64,000 nt of DNA from assembly GCF_017583065.1 (NCBI RefSeq), contig NZ_JAGEVL010000001.1, positions 186,001 through 250,000 of the forward strand, given 5' to 3'. Made by a program: the position numbers and the translations under genes. The stretch's first letter is position 1; the number at the start of each line of letters is the position of its first letter. This DNA is from Staphylococcus shinii (lineage in GTDB: Bacteria > Bacillota > Bacilli > Staphylococcales > Staphylococcaceae). Under the pieces are notes generated by a model, which saw nothing but the letters and a program-made list of their open reading frames with translations, did not search any database and had not been told where the DNA came from. This document shows, one piece after another, positions 1 through 10,208 of the stretch.

Positions 1-473
1 GTGAGAAAACTGCAGACTACTGTAAATCGCTAGGATTGAAGGTGTCGTTTTGCCCTAAAGACTATTCACAAGAAGGGTTTCTCGAATCGTTTTGTGCTGA
101 TGAAGGAAGTAAAATATTGTTGCCTTCAAGTAGTGCGGCGAGGTCGTTATTACAAGATGAATTGCATAACCAAAAATATATAGTTCAGAAAATTGACTTG
201 TATAAACCAGTTCCACATACTGATAATATCTGTGAAGTTAAAATGATGATTAAAAAAAATGAAATCGATGCTGTAGCTTTTGCAAGCTCTTCGGCTGTAC
301 GTTACTTTTTTAATCATGAAGAACCAGTGAACTTTGAACATTATTTCGTAATTGGATTGCAAACATTGGAGACTTTATGTGAATATGATGCAAAAGGTAC
401 AGTATCAGAAATTCAAACACTTGAATCATTAGTTAACAAAATAATAGAAAGTTGGGAAACAAATGCAATTTGA
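1..473 (+). CDS. hemD: Uroporphyrinogen-III synthase, C-terminal part (5' end outside window)
   Basis: The frame is open from the first bases of the window, so the gene begins upstream; about 157 C-terminal residues are present. HemD cyclises hydroxymethylbilane to uroporphyrinogen III in heme synthesis. The visible part contains the family's conserved [10 protein letters not shown] segment just inside the window edge, a SYSQEGF-like stretch (DYSQEGF) and a late '[13 protein letters not shown]' segment typical of the second HemD domain. Its last codons overlap the hemB start by 11 bases, indicating translational coupling in the hem operon. Assignment rests on motif recognition and on hemB-hemL following immediately. 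The TTG at base 36 is not a real start. Confidence 0.93.
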   Translation, partial: EKTADYCKSLGLKVSFCPKDYSQEGFLESFCADEGSKILLPSSSAARSLLQDELHNQKYIVQKIDLYKPVPHTDNICEVKMMIKKNEIDAVAFASSSAVRYFFNHEEPVNFEHYFVIGLQTLETLCEYDAKGTVSEIQTLESLVNKIIESWETNAI

Positions 474-1443
474 TAGACATAGAAGATTACGTAGTAGTAA
501 ATCAATGAGAAGTATGGTGCGTGAAACACATATAAGAAAAGAAGATTTAATTTACCCTATTTTTGTTGTAGAACGTGATAATGTTAAAGAGGAAATTAAA
601 TCAATGCCAGGCATATACCAAATAAGTTTGAATCTACTAGGTGATGAAATTAAAGAAGCTTATGATTTAGGTATCAGAGGCATTATGTTTTTCGGTGTAC
701 CAAATGAAAAAGATGCTGTAGGTACTGGCGCTTATGACCATAACGGTATAATACAAGAAGCGACTAGAAAAGCCAAATCAATGTACAGTGATTTATTGAT
801 TGTAGCAGATACTTGTCTATGTGAGTATACAGACCACGGACACTGTGGTGTTATCAATGAAGAAACGAAAGATGTCGACAATGATAAATCATTGCCTTTA
901 TTAGTAAAAACAGCAATTTCTCAAGTTGAAGCAGGAGCTGATATTATTGCCCCAAGTAATATGATGGATGGCTTTGTAGCAGAGATTCGTGAAGGCTTAG
1001 ATAAAGCAGGTTATCATAATGTACCTATTATGAGTTATGGTATTAAATATTCATCGAGTTTCTTCGGGCCATTCCGTGATGCAGCTGAATCTGCACCACA
1101 ATTTGGCGATCGCAAAACATATCAAATGGATCCAGCAAACCGTAGAGAAGCTTTAAGAGAACTTGATAGTGATTTAAATGAAGGTGCAGATATGATGATT
1201 GTTAAGCCTGCATTAAGCTTTTTAGATATTATTAGAGACGTTAGAAATACAACAAATGTTCCTGTTGTTGCATATAATGTAAGCGGTGAATACAGCATGA
1301 CTAAAGCTGCGGCAATTAACGGGTGGATAGACGAAAAGGCTGTAGTCATGGAACAAATGATTTCTATGAAACGCGCGGGTGCAGATATGATTATTACTTA
1401 TTTCTCAAAAGACATTTGTCGATATATAGATGAAGAACAATAG
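463..1443 (+). CDS. hemB: Delta-aminolevulinic acid dehydratase (porphobilinogen synthase)
   Basis: Condenses two 5-aminolevulinate molecules into porphobilinogen, a cytosolic step of heme synthesis. The 326-residue length is normal. The metal site is of the zinc type: cysteines 118, 120 and 128 lie in [15 protein letters not shown]. The two active-site lysines are visible as K195 ([14 protein letters not shown]) and K248 (MMIVKPAL). The ATG lies inside the end of hemD, and hemL follows after a short gap, so the three genes read as one operon. Function is certain from motifs and context. Confidence 0.98.
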   Translation: MQFDRHRRLRSSKSMRSMVRETHIRKEDLIYPIFVVERDNVKEEIKSMPGIYQISLNLLGDEIKEAYDLGIRGIMFFGVPNEKDAVGTGAYDHNGIIQEATRKAKSMYSDLLIVADTCLCEYTDHGHCGVINEETKDVDNDKSLPLLVKTAISQVEAGADIIAPSNMMDGFVAEIREGLDKAGYHNVPIMSYGIKYSSSFFGPFRDAAESAPQFGDRKTYQMDPANRREALRELDSDLNEGADMMIVKPALSFLDIIRDVRNTTNVPVVAYNVSGEYSMTKAAAINGWIDEKAVVMEQMISMKRAGADMIITYFSKDICRYIDEEQ

Positions 1444-1456
1444 GAGGATGAATAAA

Positions 1457-2740
1457 ATGCGTTATAGTAATTCTGAAAAAGCAATGGAAAAAGCTCAACA
1501 TTTAATGCCTGGAGGCGTAAATAGTCCAGTTAGAGCTTTTAAATCTGTAGATACGCCAGCGATTTTTATGGATCATGGTGAAGGTTCAAGAATATATGAT
1601 ATTGATGGCAATGCTTACATTGATTATGTATTGAGTTGGGGACCGTTAATTTTAGGTCATAAAAATAAGCAAGTTATTGATAAAATTCATGAAGCAGTTG
1701 ATAAAGGTACAAGTTTTGGTGCGTCTACAACATTGGAAAACAAATTAGCAGAACTTGTTATAGATCGTGTGCCATCAATCGAAAAAGTACGTATGGTTTC
1801 ATCTGGTACAGAAGCAACATTAGATACCTTGCGTTTAGCTCGCGGCTATACTGGAAAAAATAAAATTATTAAATTTATTGGTTGTTATCACGGCCATAGT
1901 GATTCTTTACTAATTAAAGCTGGTTCGGGCGTTGCAACTTTAGGTTTACCAGATTCTCCAGGTGTCCCTGAAGGTATTGCTAAAAATACAATTACTGTGC
2001 CTTATAATGATTTAGAGGCAATTAAAGTTGCATTTGAAGAATTTGGCGACGATATCGCAGGCGTTATTGTAGAACCTGTTGCAGGTAATATGGGTGTCGT
2101 TCCACCGGTCGAAGGCTTTTTACAAGGTTTAAGAGATATTACCACTAAATATGACTCATTATTGATTTTTGATGAAGTTATGACAGGTTTTAGAGTAGGT
2201 TATAACTGCGCACAAGGCTACTTTGATGTGACACCAGATTTAACTTGTTTAGGTAAAGTAATCGGCGGTGGATTACCAGTAGGCGCTTTTGGTGGTAAAA
2301 AAGAAATCATGGATCATATTGCACCTGCAGGCGATATTTATCAAGCCGGTACTTTATCAGGTAATCCATTAGCTATGACTAGTGGTTATGAAACATTAGT
2401 GCAACTTAAACCAGAAACATATGATTATTTTAATAAATTAGGTGACCAATTAGAAGCAGGATTAAAAACAGTGTTTACAAAACATAATGTGCCAATCACT
2501 GTAAATCGAGCAGGTTCTATGATAGGATATTTCTTGAATGAAGGGCCTGTTACAAATTTTGAAGAAGCAAACAATAGTGATTTAGAAATGTTTAGCCAAA
2601 TGTACAGAGAAATGGCTAATGAGGGCGTGTTTTTACCACCTTCACAGTTTGAAGGCACGTTCCTCTCAACAGCGCACACCGAAGAAGATATTAAACAAAC
2701 AATAGAAGCGTTCGATACTGCTCTAAGTCGAATTGTATAA
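1457..2740 (+). CDS. hemL: Glutamate-1-semialdehyde 2,1-aminomutase
   Basis: PLP-dependent class III aminotransferase-fold enzyme that converts glutamate-1-semialdehyde to 5-aminolevulinate. The PLP lysine is K267 in [13 protein letters not shown], and the SSGTEAT and YHGHSDS motifs are present. The ATG at 1457 is chosen because AGGAGG at 1442-1447 sits nine bases upstream and gives 427 residues beginning MRYSNSEKA. Earlier in-frame starts at 1430 and 1448 lack such a site, and 1430 lies inside hemB. It is the last gene of the hem operon and a hairpin follows. Confidence 0.97.
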   Translation: MRYSNSEKAMEKAQHLMPGGVNSPVRAFKSVDTPAIFMDHGEGSRIYDIDGNAYIDYVLSWGPLILGHKNKQVIDKIHEAVDKGTSFGASTTLENKLAELVIDRVPSIEKVRMVSSGTEATLDTLRLARGYTGKNKIIKFIGCYHGHSDSLLIKAGSGVATLGLPDSPGVPEGIAKNTITVPYNDLEAIKVAFEEFGDDIAGVIVEPVAGNMGVVPPVEGFLQGLRDITTKYDSLLIFDEVMTGFRVGYNCAQGYFDVTPDLTCLGKVIGGGLPVGAFGGKKEIMDHIAPAGDIYQAGTLSGNPLAMTSGYETLVQLKPETYDYFNKLGDQLEAGLKTVFTKHNVPITVNRAGSMIGYFLNEGPVTNFEEANNSDLEMFSQMYREMANEGVFLPPSQFEGTFLSTAHTEEDIKQTIEAFDTALSRIV

Positions 2741-2752
2741 AGCTTAAATTAT

Positions 2753-2786
2753 GCCCGAACAACCATAGCGTTGATCGGGTTTTAAT
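2753..2786 (+). terminator. Rho-independent terminator of the hem operon
   Basis: CCCGAACAAC pairs with GTTGATCGGG (one A-A mismatch) around a short CATAGC loop, followed by TTTTAAT. It lies 12 bases after the hemL stop and ends the heme operon. Confidence 0.8.
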
Positions 2787-2834
2787 ATGGATAGCTCAGT
2801 TAAGTATGACGATAACTATGAAAGTTGTGAGAAC

Positions 2835-3920
2835 ATGAGTAAGCAATTAAGAAATAATATCATCGTTTTATCGCTAGCTATTTTATTAAGTCTAATCTTA
2901 AATTCAGCAAATATATTGTTACCATTTATGTTTGGACCTATAATTGCCAGTGTCATTTGTGTTAGATGCTTTCACATGGAAGTTGAATGGCCGTTTTGGC
3001 TAAGTCAAATTGGGTTGGTATTATTAGGTGTCCAAATAGGATCAACTTTTACTGAAAATGTGATATTTGATATCAAAGATGATTGGCTGACCATTATATT
3101 AATCACAGTTATGCTATTAGGGCTTGCATTAATAATAGCCTTTTTCTTTAAAAAAATTGCTAATGTAAATACTGAAACTGCAATTTTAAGCGTGATTCCA
3201 GGTGCGTTAAGTCAAATGCTTATAATGGCAGAGGAAAATAAGAAAGCGAATATTATGGTAGTCAGTTTAACGCAAACATCAAGAATTATATTTGTTGTTA
3301 TTCTTGTGCCATTTATTTCGTATTTCTTTCAAGGCAGTGGCGATAATCGTTCTGCAAAGGATAGTGTAGTCAATACACTAACCGAAGCATTGACTATTCC
3401 CAATATACTTTTATTAGCACTTGCAGTATTTTTAGTATATGTCATTATGGGGAAAATTAATTTTCCGACCAGACAATTACTTGCACCGATATTAGTACTT
3501 ATCTGTTGGAATTTATTAACTGGCGTTACATTTACCTTAGACAATTATATTATTGCGGCAGCACAAGTTATTTATATGATACGTATTGGTATACAAATTG
3601 CTAAATTATTAGACCAAATGAAAGGTAGAATTGCTGTAGCAATTGCATTTCAAAATATACTATTAATATTACTGACTTTTGTAATGGTGTTACTTATTGC
3701 AATGGTTTCCGACCATTCTGTTAATGAATTATTTTTAGGTGCTGCGCCAGGCGGTATGAGTCAAATCGTGTTAGTTGCAATTGAAACTGGTGCAGATGTA
3801 GCATTGATTTCAAGTTATCACATCTTTAGAATATTCTTCATACTATTCCTAATTGCTCCTTTACTAAGTTATTTCCTAAAATACAGAGTAGCGAAAGATT
3901 CTATTAATAAGAAATTTTAA
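2835..3920 (+). CDS. AbrB-family (ammonia monooxygenase/AbrB duplication) membrane protein
   Basis: Predicted integral membrane protein of about 361 residues with some ten hydrophobic segments. It carries an internal duplication: IPGALSQMLIMAEE in the first half and APGGMSQIVLVAIE near the C terminus. This repeated PGxxSQ pattern is typical of the Pfam AbrB / TIGR03082 family. The name is historical; it is unrelated to the AbrB transcription factor, and its substrate is unknown. I prefer the ATG at 2835 (MSKQLRN) because the longer in-frame ATG at 2787 abuts the hem terminator and has no Shine-Dalgarno. The site before 2835 is also weak, so the start is uncertain. It converges with tag. Confidence 0.8.
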   Translation: MSKQLRNNIIVLSLAILLSLILNSANILLPFMFGPIIASVICVRCFHMEVEWPFWLSQIGLVLLGVQIGSTFTENVIFDIKDDWLTIILITVMLLGLALIIAFFFKKIANVNTETAILSVIPGALSQMLIMAEENKKANIMVVSLTQTSRIIFVVILVPFISYFFQGSGDNRSAKDSVVNTLTEALTIPNILLLALAVFLVYVIMGKINFPTRQLLAPILVLICWNLLTGVTFTLDNYIIAAAQVIYMIRIGIQIAKLLDQMKGRIAVAIAFQNILLILLTFVMVLLIAMVSDHSVNELFLGAAPGGMSQIVLVAIETGADVALISSYHIFRIFFILFLIAPLLSYFLKYRVAKDSINKKF

Positions 3921-3940
3921 AAATTACGATGAAATATAAT

Positions 3941-3977
3941 AAAACCACAGTAAACACTATGGGTTTGCTGTGGTTTT
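3941..3977. terminator. Convergent bidirectional terminator
   Basis: AAAACCACAGTAAAC pairs with GTTTGCTGTGGTTTT (one bulge). It is flanked by A-rich and T-rich tracts on either strand, between the converging membrane-protein gene and tag. Confidence 0.85.
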
Positions 3978-4038
3978 ATCTATAAATGATAAGTATAGAA
4001 CGTATTTTCAATTATATAAGTAGTGTATTGGAAAATAT

Positions 4039-4617
4039 TTAATCGAAACCTTTTCCGTTATATACTTTAGGATTATTCGGACAACTTTGAAGATGTGCGT
4101 TGTATAGACCTGCAGCTTCTAAAAAAGAAAAAACAGTAACAGGACCTAAAAATTTAAAGCCATATTTTTTAAGCTGCTTTGACAGTTCAGTAGCACGTTC
4201 ATCGACAGTAATGCGATCACTTGCCATAGTATAGCCACAATCAATTGGTTTATGATCTACGAAGGACCATAAAAAGTCACTAAAGCTTCCATAATCCTTT
4301 TCTATATCGAAATAACCTTGTGCTTGGCTAACAATTGCTTCTATCTTTTTCCGATTATGTACGATATTGGGAAAAGTCATTAAGCGTTCAATATCGTCAG
4401 TTGTCATTTTTGAAATTTTAATTGGATCAAAATTGTAAAATGCTTGTTCATAAGATTCTTTTTTCTTTAAAATAGTTAACCATGAAAGACCAGCATGTTG
4501 GGATTCAAGTGCAATTAATTTAAATAATTTCAAACTATCATAAATTGGTTGTCCCCATTCCTCATCGTGATAGTGGAGGTATAGTGAATCTTTGGTTCCA
4601 AATGCGCATTCATTCAT
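4039..4617 (-). CDS. tag: DNA-3-methyladenine glycosylase I
   Basis: Base-excision repair enzyme that removes 3-methyladenine from alkylated DNA. The 192-residue protein begins MNECAFGTKD, with the zinc-ligand Cys near the N terminus and HLQSCP near the C terminus. It carries the family motifs YHDEEWGQP, ESQHAGLSW and FPNIVHNRKK. The start at 4617 is preceded on the minus strand by GGAGTG at good distance. An ATG 39 bases further upstream would add residues the family lacks. It is transcribed toward the shared terminator at 3941-3977. Confidence 0.95.
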   Translation of the reverse strand: MNECAFGTKDSLYLHYHDEEWGQPIYDSLKLFKLIALESQHAGLSWLTILKKKESYEQAFYNFDPIKISKMTTDDIERLMTFPNIVHNRKKIEAIVSQAQGYFDIEKDYGSFSDFLWSFVDHKPIDCGYTMASDRITVDERATELSKQLKKYGFKFLGPVTVFSFLEAAGLYNAHLQSCPNNPKVYNGKGFD

Positions 4618-4694
4618 AAATTTCACTCCAGTGCATTGACTTATTTTAACATCCATTATACTATAATTAAGTAAAAGAATATTGTCTACTGGGA

Positions 4695-4938
4695 AGAGTA
4701 AATAAGCTGAAATTTATAAGAGAGTACATGGTTGGTGTAAATGTATAATTTAACTTATTGAAGGTAGCCCACATTGAACTTTAGCTGAAATATAATTCTT
4801 AAATAATTATAGTATAGGCTAAAGCGTGTTTGAGCGTTAATCATATAATTAAGTGCTTGAAATTACATTTATAATTTCTTGAATTTAGGTGGTACCACGG
4901 AATATCCGTCCTATATTGATAGGGCGGGTATTTTTATT
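4695..4938 (+). promoter_or_regulatory. T-box leader of valS
   Basis: The leader has the T-box core AGGTGGTACCACGG at 4887-4900, whose UGGU can pair with the ACCA end of tRNA-Val. It is followed by a terminator stem (CCGTCCTAT / ATAGGGCGG) and a T-run ending near 4940. Upstream, AGAGAGTAC...GGTTGGTG resembles the distal part of Stem I. A GTA (valine) codon at 4764-4766 in TTGAAGGTAGCC is the likely specifier. Uncharged tRNA-Val should promote read-through into valS. The left edge is approximate. Confidence 0.88.
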
Positions 4939-4958
4939 TTTAAGGAGGATTTTAACGT

Positions 4959-7589
4959 ATGGAAATGAAACCAAAATATAATCCGAACGAAGTCGAGTCC
5001 GGACGTTATGACCAATGGGTTAATAATGGTTACTTTAAAGCAAAAGAAGATAGTTCAAAAGAGACATATACAATTGTAATTCCACCACCGAATGTAACTG
5101 GTAAATTACATTTAGGGCATGCGTGGGATACGACATTACAAGATATATTGACACGAATGAAACGTATGCAAGGTTACGATACTTTATATTTACCTGGTAT
5201 GGACCATGCAGGCATTGCTACGCAAGCGAAAGTTGAAGCAAAATTAAACGAACAAGGTTTATCACGACATGATTTAGGTCGAGAAAAATTCCTTGAACAA
5301 GCTTGGGATTGGAAAGAGGAATACGCTACTTTTATCAGAGAACAGTGGGCAAAACTTGGCCTAGGTTTAGATTATAGTAGAGAACGTTTCACGTTAGATG
5401 AAGGTTTAAGTAAAGCTGTGAAAAAAGTATTCGTTGATATGTATAACAAAGGCTTGATATACCGCGGTGAATATATTATAAATTGGGATCCAATCGCACG
5501 TACTGCTTTATCTGACATTGAGGTAATACATGAAGATGTTGAAGGTAAGTTTTATCATTTTAAATATCCATATGTAGATGGTGATGGATTTATTGAAATT
5601 GCTACAACACGTCCTGAAACAATGTTAGGTGATACTGCAATTGTTGTAAATCCTAATGATGAGCGTTATAAAGATGTTATAGGCAAGAAGGTTATTTTAC
5701 CTATTCTTGGTAGAGAACTACCTATATTAGCAGATGAATATGTTGATATTGAATTTGGTAGTGGTGCAATGAAAGTAACACCAGCACATGACCCTAATGA
5801 CTTTGAAATTGGAAATCGTCATGATTTAGAACGTATTATCGTAATGGATGAAGCAGGCAAAATGAATGATAAAGCTGGCAAATATCAAGGCATGGATCGA
5901 TTTGATTGTCGTGAACAATTAGTTAAAGATTTAGAAGCTGAAGACCTTGTTATTAAAATTGAGGCTCATGAGCATTCAGTAGGTCATTCAGAGCGTTCTG
6001 GTGCAGTTGTAGAACCATATTTATCAACGCAATGGTTTGTTAAAATGAAACCACTTGCTGAACAAGCACTAGATAATCAAAAAACAGACGATAGAATTGA
6101 TTTTGTTCCTGCACGTTTTGAAAAAACTTTTAATCGTTGGATGGAAGAAATTAGAGATTGGACAATATCACGTCAACTTTGGTGGGGACATCAAATTCCA
6201 GCTTGGTATCATAAAGAAACGGGTGAAATATATGTAGGTGAATCAGCACCTGAAGATATTGAAAATTGGACCCAAGATGAAGATGTATTAGATACATGGT
6301 TCTCAAGTGCGTTATGGCCATTTTCTACGTTAGGTTGGCCAGACACGGAAGCTGAAGACTTTCAACGTTACTTCCCAACTAATGCATTAGTGACTGGGTA
6401 TGACATTATTTTCTTCTGGGTTGCGAGAATGATATTCCAAGGTTTAGAATTTACTGGTAAACGTCCTTTCAATGATGTACTATTACATGGATTAGTTAGG
6501 GCGGAAGACGGTAGAAAAATGAGTAAATCACTAGGTAATGGTGTGGATCCTATGGATGTCATTGATGAGTATGGTGCAGATAGTTTAAGATACTTCCTAG
6601 CTACTGGTTCATCGCCTGGTCATGACTTACGCTATTCTACGGAAAAAGTTGAATCTGTATGGAATTTCATTAACAAAATATGGAATGCTGCGAGATTTAG
6701 TATCATGAATATTGGTGAAGACTTTAAGGTAGAAGAAGTAGATTTATCAGGTAACCTTTCTCTTGCAGATAAATGGATTTTAACTCGATTAAATGAAACC
6801 ATTGCTAATGTTACTGATTTAAGTGATAAATATGAATTTGGTGAGGTTGGGCGTACTCTTTATAACTTCATTTGGGATGAATTCTGTGATTGGTATATTG
6901 AGATGAGTAAGATACCTATGAATGGTGAAGATGAAGCGCAAAAACAAGTTACACGTTCAGTGCTTACGTATGTGCTCGATAATACAATGAGAATGTTACA
7001 TCCATTTATGCCATTTGTTACAGAGCAAATTTGGCAAAATCTACCTCATGAAGGTGAAACAATCGTAAATGCATCTTGGCCAAAAGTGAATGATGCTCTT
7101 ACTTTTGATGACAGTAAAGAAACGATGCAACAACTCGTTGAAATTATTAAATCAGTAAGACAATCACGCCTTGAAGTAGATACACCTCTGTCAAAAGCAA
7201 TTCCAATCTTCATTAAAGCGAAAGATGACAATATTAAAGATACACTGTTAAACAACTCAAATTATATTGATAGATTCTGTCATCCAAGCGAATTGACAAT
7301 TGATACAGATATTGAAATTCCTGAAAAAGCTATGACTTCTGTTACGACTGCTGGTGAAGTTGTGTTACCATTAGAAGGTCTAATAGATATGGATAAAGAA
7401 ATTGAGCGTTTAGAGAATGAACTCTTGAAATGGGAAAAAGAGCTTGATCGCGTGAATAAGAAATTAGCAAATGAAAACTTTGTCAATAAAGCACCTGAAA
7501 AAGTTATTAATGAAGAACGTGAGAAAAAACAAACGTATCAAGAAAAATATGATGGTGTAAAATTACGAATTAATCAATTAAAAGCATAG
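4959..7589 (+). CDS. valS: Valyl-tRNA synthetase
   Basis: Class I aminoacyl-tRNA synthetase, 876 residues, the normal staphylococcal length. The HIGH-type motif is [15 protein letters not shown] near residue 50 and KMSKS starts at residue 520. The large CP1 editing insertion lies between them, and the last ~70 residues form the charged coiled-coil tail typical of ValRS. AAGGAGG at 4942-4948 precedes the ATG. folC follows after eleven bases and is probably cotranscribed. The gene is controlled by the T-box leader. Confidence 0.99.
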   Translation: MEMKPKYNPNEVESGRYDQWVNNGYFKAKEDSSKETYTIVIPPPNVTGKLHLGHAWDTTLQDILTRMKRMQGYDTLYLPGMDHAGIATQAKVEAKLNEQGLSRHDLGREKFLEQAWDWKEEYATFIREQWAKLGLGLDYSRERFTLDEGLSKAVKKVFVDMYNKGLIYRGEYIINWDPIARTALSDIEVIHEDVEGKFYHFKYPYVDGDGFIEIATTRPETMLGDTAIVVNPNDERYKDVIGKKVILPILGRELPILADEYVDIEFGSGAMKVTPAHDPNDFEIGNRHDLERIIVMDEAGKMNDKAGKYQGMDRFDCREQLVKDLEAEDLVIKIEAHEHSVGHSERSGAVVEPYLSTQWFVKMKPLAEQALDNQKTDDRIDFVPARFEKTFNRWMEEIRDWTISRQLWWGHQIPAWYHKETGEIYVGESAPEDIENWTQDEDVLDTWFSSALWPFSTLGWPDTEAEDFQRYFPTNALVTGYDIIFFWVARMIFQGLEFTGKRPFNDVLLHGLVRAEDGRKMSKSLGNGVDPMDVIDEYGADSLRYFLATGSSPGHDLRYSTEKVESVWNFINKIWNAARFSIMNIGEDFKVEEVDLSGNLSLADKWILTRLNETIANVTDLSDKYEFGEVGRTLYNFIWDEFCDWYIEMSKIPMNGEDEAQKQVTRSVLTYVLDNTMRMLHPFMPFVTEQIWQNLPHEGETIVNASWPKVNDALTFDDSKETMQQLVEIIKSVRQSRLEVDTPLSKAIPIFIKAKDDNIKDTLLNNSNYIDRFCHPSELTIDTDIEIPEKAMTSVTTAGEVVLPLEGLIDMDKEIERLENELLKWEKELDRVNKKLANENFVNKAPEKVINEEREKKQTYQEKYDGVKLRINQLKA

Positions 7590-7600
7590 GAGTCCTTAAG

Positions 7601-8866
7601 ATGAATTACCTAGATAGCTTATATTGGATACATGAACGAACTAAATTTGGCATTAAACCTGGCGTCAAACGTATGGAGTGGATGTTAGATAGACTGAACA
7701 ATCCTCAATTTAATATAAATGGTATTCACGTTGGTGGTACAAATGGTAAAGGATCCACGGTGTCATATCTACGTTCAGCACTTGTTGATAACGGATATGA
7801 AGTAGGGACTTTCACATCGCCATTTATTGAAACGTTCAACGAACGTATTAGCTTGAATGGTGTGCCAATAAGTGATGATGATATTGTTAAATTAGTTCAA
7901 AAAGTAAAACCAGTAAGCGAAGCCTTAGAAGTGGAAACTGACCTTGGAACTGCAACCGAATTTGAGATTATTACAACTATGATGTTTTTATATTTTGGTG
8001 AAATCCACCCAGTTGACTTTGTAATTATTGAAGCGGGATTAGGTATTAAAAACGATTCTACTAATGTTTTTAAACCAATCTTATCTATATTAACAAGTAT
8101 AGGTTTAGACCATACTGATATATTGGGTGACACATATGTAGATATTGCAAAAGATAAAGGTGCGATTGTAAAACCGAACACACCTATCATTTATGCTGTA
8201 AAAAATGAAGAAGCACTCAAAGTTATTCGCGATTATGTTGAACAACAAAATGCTGAAGGTATTGAGTTGGATAGAGATATTAGTATTATATCCGAAGATG
8301 AAGAATTCACTTATCGCTATAAAGATTATGAACTTGAGACGCTTTTATTAAATATGTTAGGTGAACATCAAAAAGAAAATGCCGCGTTAGCAATTACCGC
8401 ACTCATCGAATTAAATGAGTCAGACATCGTTGATTTAGATTTCAATAAAATGATTGATGGTATTGAGTCAGTGAGTTGGACAGGCCGGATAGAACAAGTG
8501 AAAGAACGTCCGTTGATGATTGTCGATGGCGCGCATAACGTTGAAAGTGTAGAAGCGTTAATAAGTACAATGAAAAATTATTATCACACTGAAAATATTG
8601 ATATTTTATTTTCTGCAATCAAAGGTAAACCTTTAAATGCTATGGTTGATCAACTTAAAACGATTGCTTCTACATTCTATATAACAGATTTTGATTTTCC
8701 GAAAGCTTTAACAAAAGAAGCAATCTTTGATGAAGTTCGATTTGACCAAAAAGCACTTGTTGACGATTATGTGAAATTTATCGAATCTTATAATGGTGAT
8801 GGTTTAATCATTACTGGAAGCTTGTATTTTATAAGTGAAGTAAAAGCTAAAGTCGATTTCAGTTAA
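7601..8866 (+). CDS. folC: Bifunctional folylpolyglutamate synthase / dihydrofolate synthase
   Basis: Mur-ligase family enzyme that adds glutamate to dihydropteroate and to reduced folates. The 421-residue protein has the P-loop GTNGKGST at residues 46-53. Further family motifs are FTSPF, TEFEIITTMMF, IIEAGLG and the C-terminal DGAHNVES. AGGAG lies just before the ATG. Position directly behind valS is conserved in Bacillales. A strong terminator follows. Confidence 0.97.
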   Translation: MNYLDSLYWIHERTKFGIKPGVKRMEWMLDRLNNPQFNINGIHVGGTNGKGSTVSYLRSALVDNGYEVGTFTSPFIETFNERISLNGVPISDDDIVKLVQKVKPVSEALEVETDLGTATEFEIITTMMFLYFGEIHPVDFVIIEAGLGIKNDSTNVFKPILSILTSIGLDHTDILGDTYVDIAKDKGAIVKPNTPIIYAVKNEEALKVIRDYVEQQNAEGIELDRDISIISEDEEFTYRYKDYELETLLLNMLGEHQKENAALAITALIELNESDIVDLDFNKMIDGIESVSWTGRIEQVKERPLMIVDGAHNVESVEALISTMKNYYHTENIDILFSAIKGKPLNAMVDQLKTIASTFYITDFDFPKALTKEAIFDEVRFDQKALVDDYVKFIESYNGDGLIITGSLYFISEVKAKVDFS

Positions 8867-8883
8867 ATATAAAATTTTTATTA

Positions 8884-8928
8884 AATAAGCGAACGGTTTA
8901 ACAGTTTATTGACCGTTCGCTTATTTTT
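8884..8928 (+). terminator. Terminator after folC
   Basis: AATAAGCGAACGGT pairs perfectly with ACCGTTCGCTTATT around a loop of about 14 bases and runs into TTTT. The symmetrical A/T flanks could also let it work in reverse. Confidence 0.92.
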
Positions 8929-8946
8929 GTTTCAAATAAAAGAAAA

Positions 8947-8970
8947 GTTATAACTAAATATAGTTATAAC
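8947..8970. promoter_or_regulatory. Perfect inverted repeat upstream of the prenyl synthase-like gene
   Basis: GTTATAACTA-AATA-TAGTTATAAC is a perfect 10-bp inverted repeat with a four-base spacer. It lies about 145 bases upstream of the start at 9114 and downstream of the folC terminator. It lacks a U-run, so it is more likely an operator or a transcript-end structure than a terminator. Role unproven. Confidence 0.4.
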
Positions 8971-9113
8971 CAAGAGCTAAAAGTTAGTTTGAAAAATTGG
9001 CTCTTTGACAATTTTTTGACGAGAGAAATTCGATTAACTTTAGTGATGCGCATTTCCTATTTTATTTTGTAATTGTATGATAATATTTAAAAAAGGGGAG
9101 GTATTAGATTAAA

Positions 9114-9932
9114 ATGACTGAAAAGAAATTCCCAAAAGATGCAATGCGTGTTTTAAAAGAAACAAGTCGCACTTTTTATATTCCGATAACTTTTTTGGAA
9201 AAAGAATTAAAACATACTGTAGCATCTGCCTATTTAGTATTAAGAGCTATTGATGAAATTGAAGATCATGAGGAATTAGATAACGGTTTAAAACATTCAA
9301 TACTGATGCAAGTGAGCGAGTTATTTAAAGCGCCATTTGATGAAGTAAAATACATGCAAATTCTTGAACCAGTAAAAGGTAAAATGCCTGAAGTTACTTT
9401 AAGATTAGGTGAGTGGATAGAAGCTTGTCCTAGTAAGACATTGCCAATTGTATTAGATGCTTCTAGCGAAATGGCTTTTGGTATGGCGAAATGGGCGAAA
9501 GCAAATTGGGACATTCATACCAAAGATGATTTAGATGATTATACATATTACGTAGCGGGCCTTGTCGGTGTCATGCTCTCACAATTATGGGATTTATGTG
9601 CAAATGTTAAAACAGATAGAGAATTGGCTATTGGATATGGACGAGGCTTACAAGCTGTCAATATTCTTAGAAATGAACAAGAAGATTTTGCAGAACGCGG
9701 AGTTAGTTTTATGCCTGATGATTGGACACGAGATGATTTGTTTAATTACGCAGAAGATAATTTAGCAAAAGCGGATGCATATATGAAAGACATTAATAAA
9801 AAAACAATTTTACTATTTTGTCGTTTGCCATTAGCGCTTGCTCATAAATCACTTAAAGCAATGAAAAATGGTAGAGAGAAGATATCTAGAAAAGAAGTTG
9901 AAGAAACTGTAGATGAAATTCAAAAAGATTAG
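9114..9932 (+). CDS. Squalene/phytoene synthase-family protein (trans-isoprenyl diphosphate synthase, head-to-head type)
   Basis: The 272-residue protein has the all-alpha squalene/phytoene synthase fold signatures. These are TSRTFY near residue 19, the first Asp-rich motif RAIDEIED (D47, D51), YVAGLVG at 146-152, and the second motif region QAVNILRNEQED ending at D191. Family enzymes join two prenyl diphosphates. The second motif normally reads DxxxD; here its first position is N187. The gene stands alone between terminators, without an adjacent desaturase or oxidase, so a carotenoid role cannot be claimed. GGGGAGG precedes the ATG by about 12 bases. Family sure, substrate unknown. Confidence 0.8.
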   Translation: MTEKKFPKDAMRVLKETSRTFYIPITFLEKELKHTVASAYLVLRAIDEIEDHEELDNGLKHSILMQVSELFKAPFDEVKYMQILEPVKGKMPEVTLRLGEWIEACPSKTLPIVLDASSEMAFGMAKWAKANWDIHTKDDLDDYTYYVAGLVGVMLSQLWDLCANVKTDRELAIGYGRGLQAVNILRNEQEDFAERGVSFMPDDWTRDDLFNYAEDNLAKADAYMKDINKKTILLFCRLPLALAHKSLKAMKNGREKISRKEVEETVDEIQKD

Positions 9933-10008
9933 ATGCTAACAATGTTTTTGAATAGTTAAATTTTATTAACATTACAAAATTAAATACCAATATCAGCTTT
10001 ATACATAT

Positions 10009-10041
10009 AAAACCAGCTCATTAAATTTTCGAGCTGGTTTT
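10009..10041 (+). terminator. Terminator of the prenyl synthase-like gene
   Basis: AAAACCAGCTC pairs with GAGCTGGTTTT around an ATTAAATTTTC loop and is followed by ATTATT. It isolates the upstream gene from comC. Confidence 0.85.
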
Positions 10042-10185
10042 ATTATTCGAACATATAATTCACAAATGAACTATCATATGATGATTAAAATATTAACGCT
10101 AATTACAAAATTTGCTTTGTTAGGTAAGTGTTGTTGAAATTATTTAATTATTGTTATTTTTCTTATTGGTTTTATCGATTGGTGC

Positions 10186-10191
10186 TATAAT
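10186..10191 (+). promoter_or_regulatory. Candidate promoter -10 element for comC
   Basis: TATAAT is preceded by TGC, giving an extended -10; the -35 (TTATTG-like) is poor. A start about seven bases downstream would place the transcript's 5' end right at the comC ribosome-binding site. Confidence 0.45.
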
Positions 10192-10208
10192 GCTTATTAG
10201 GAGGTGAA

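Noticed and set aside
1430..1456. Longer hemL start inside hemB
   Set aside because: No ribosome site, and AGGAGG just upstream of 1457 clearly sets the start.
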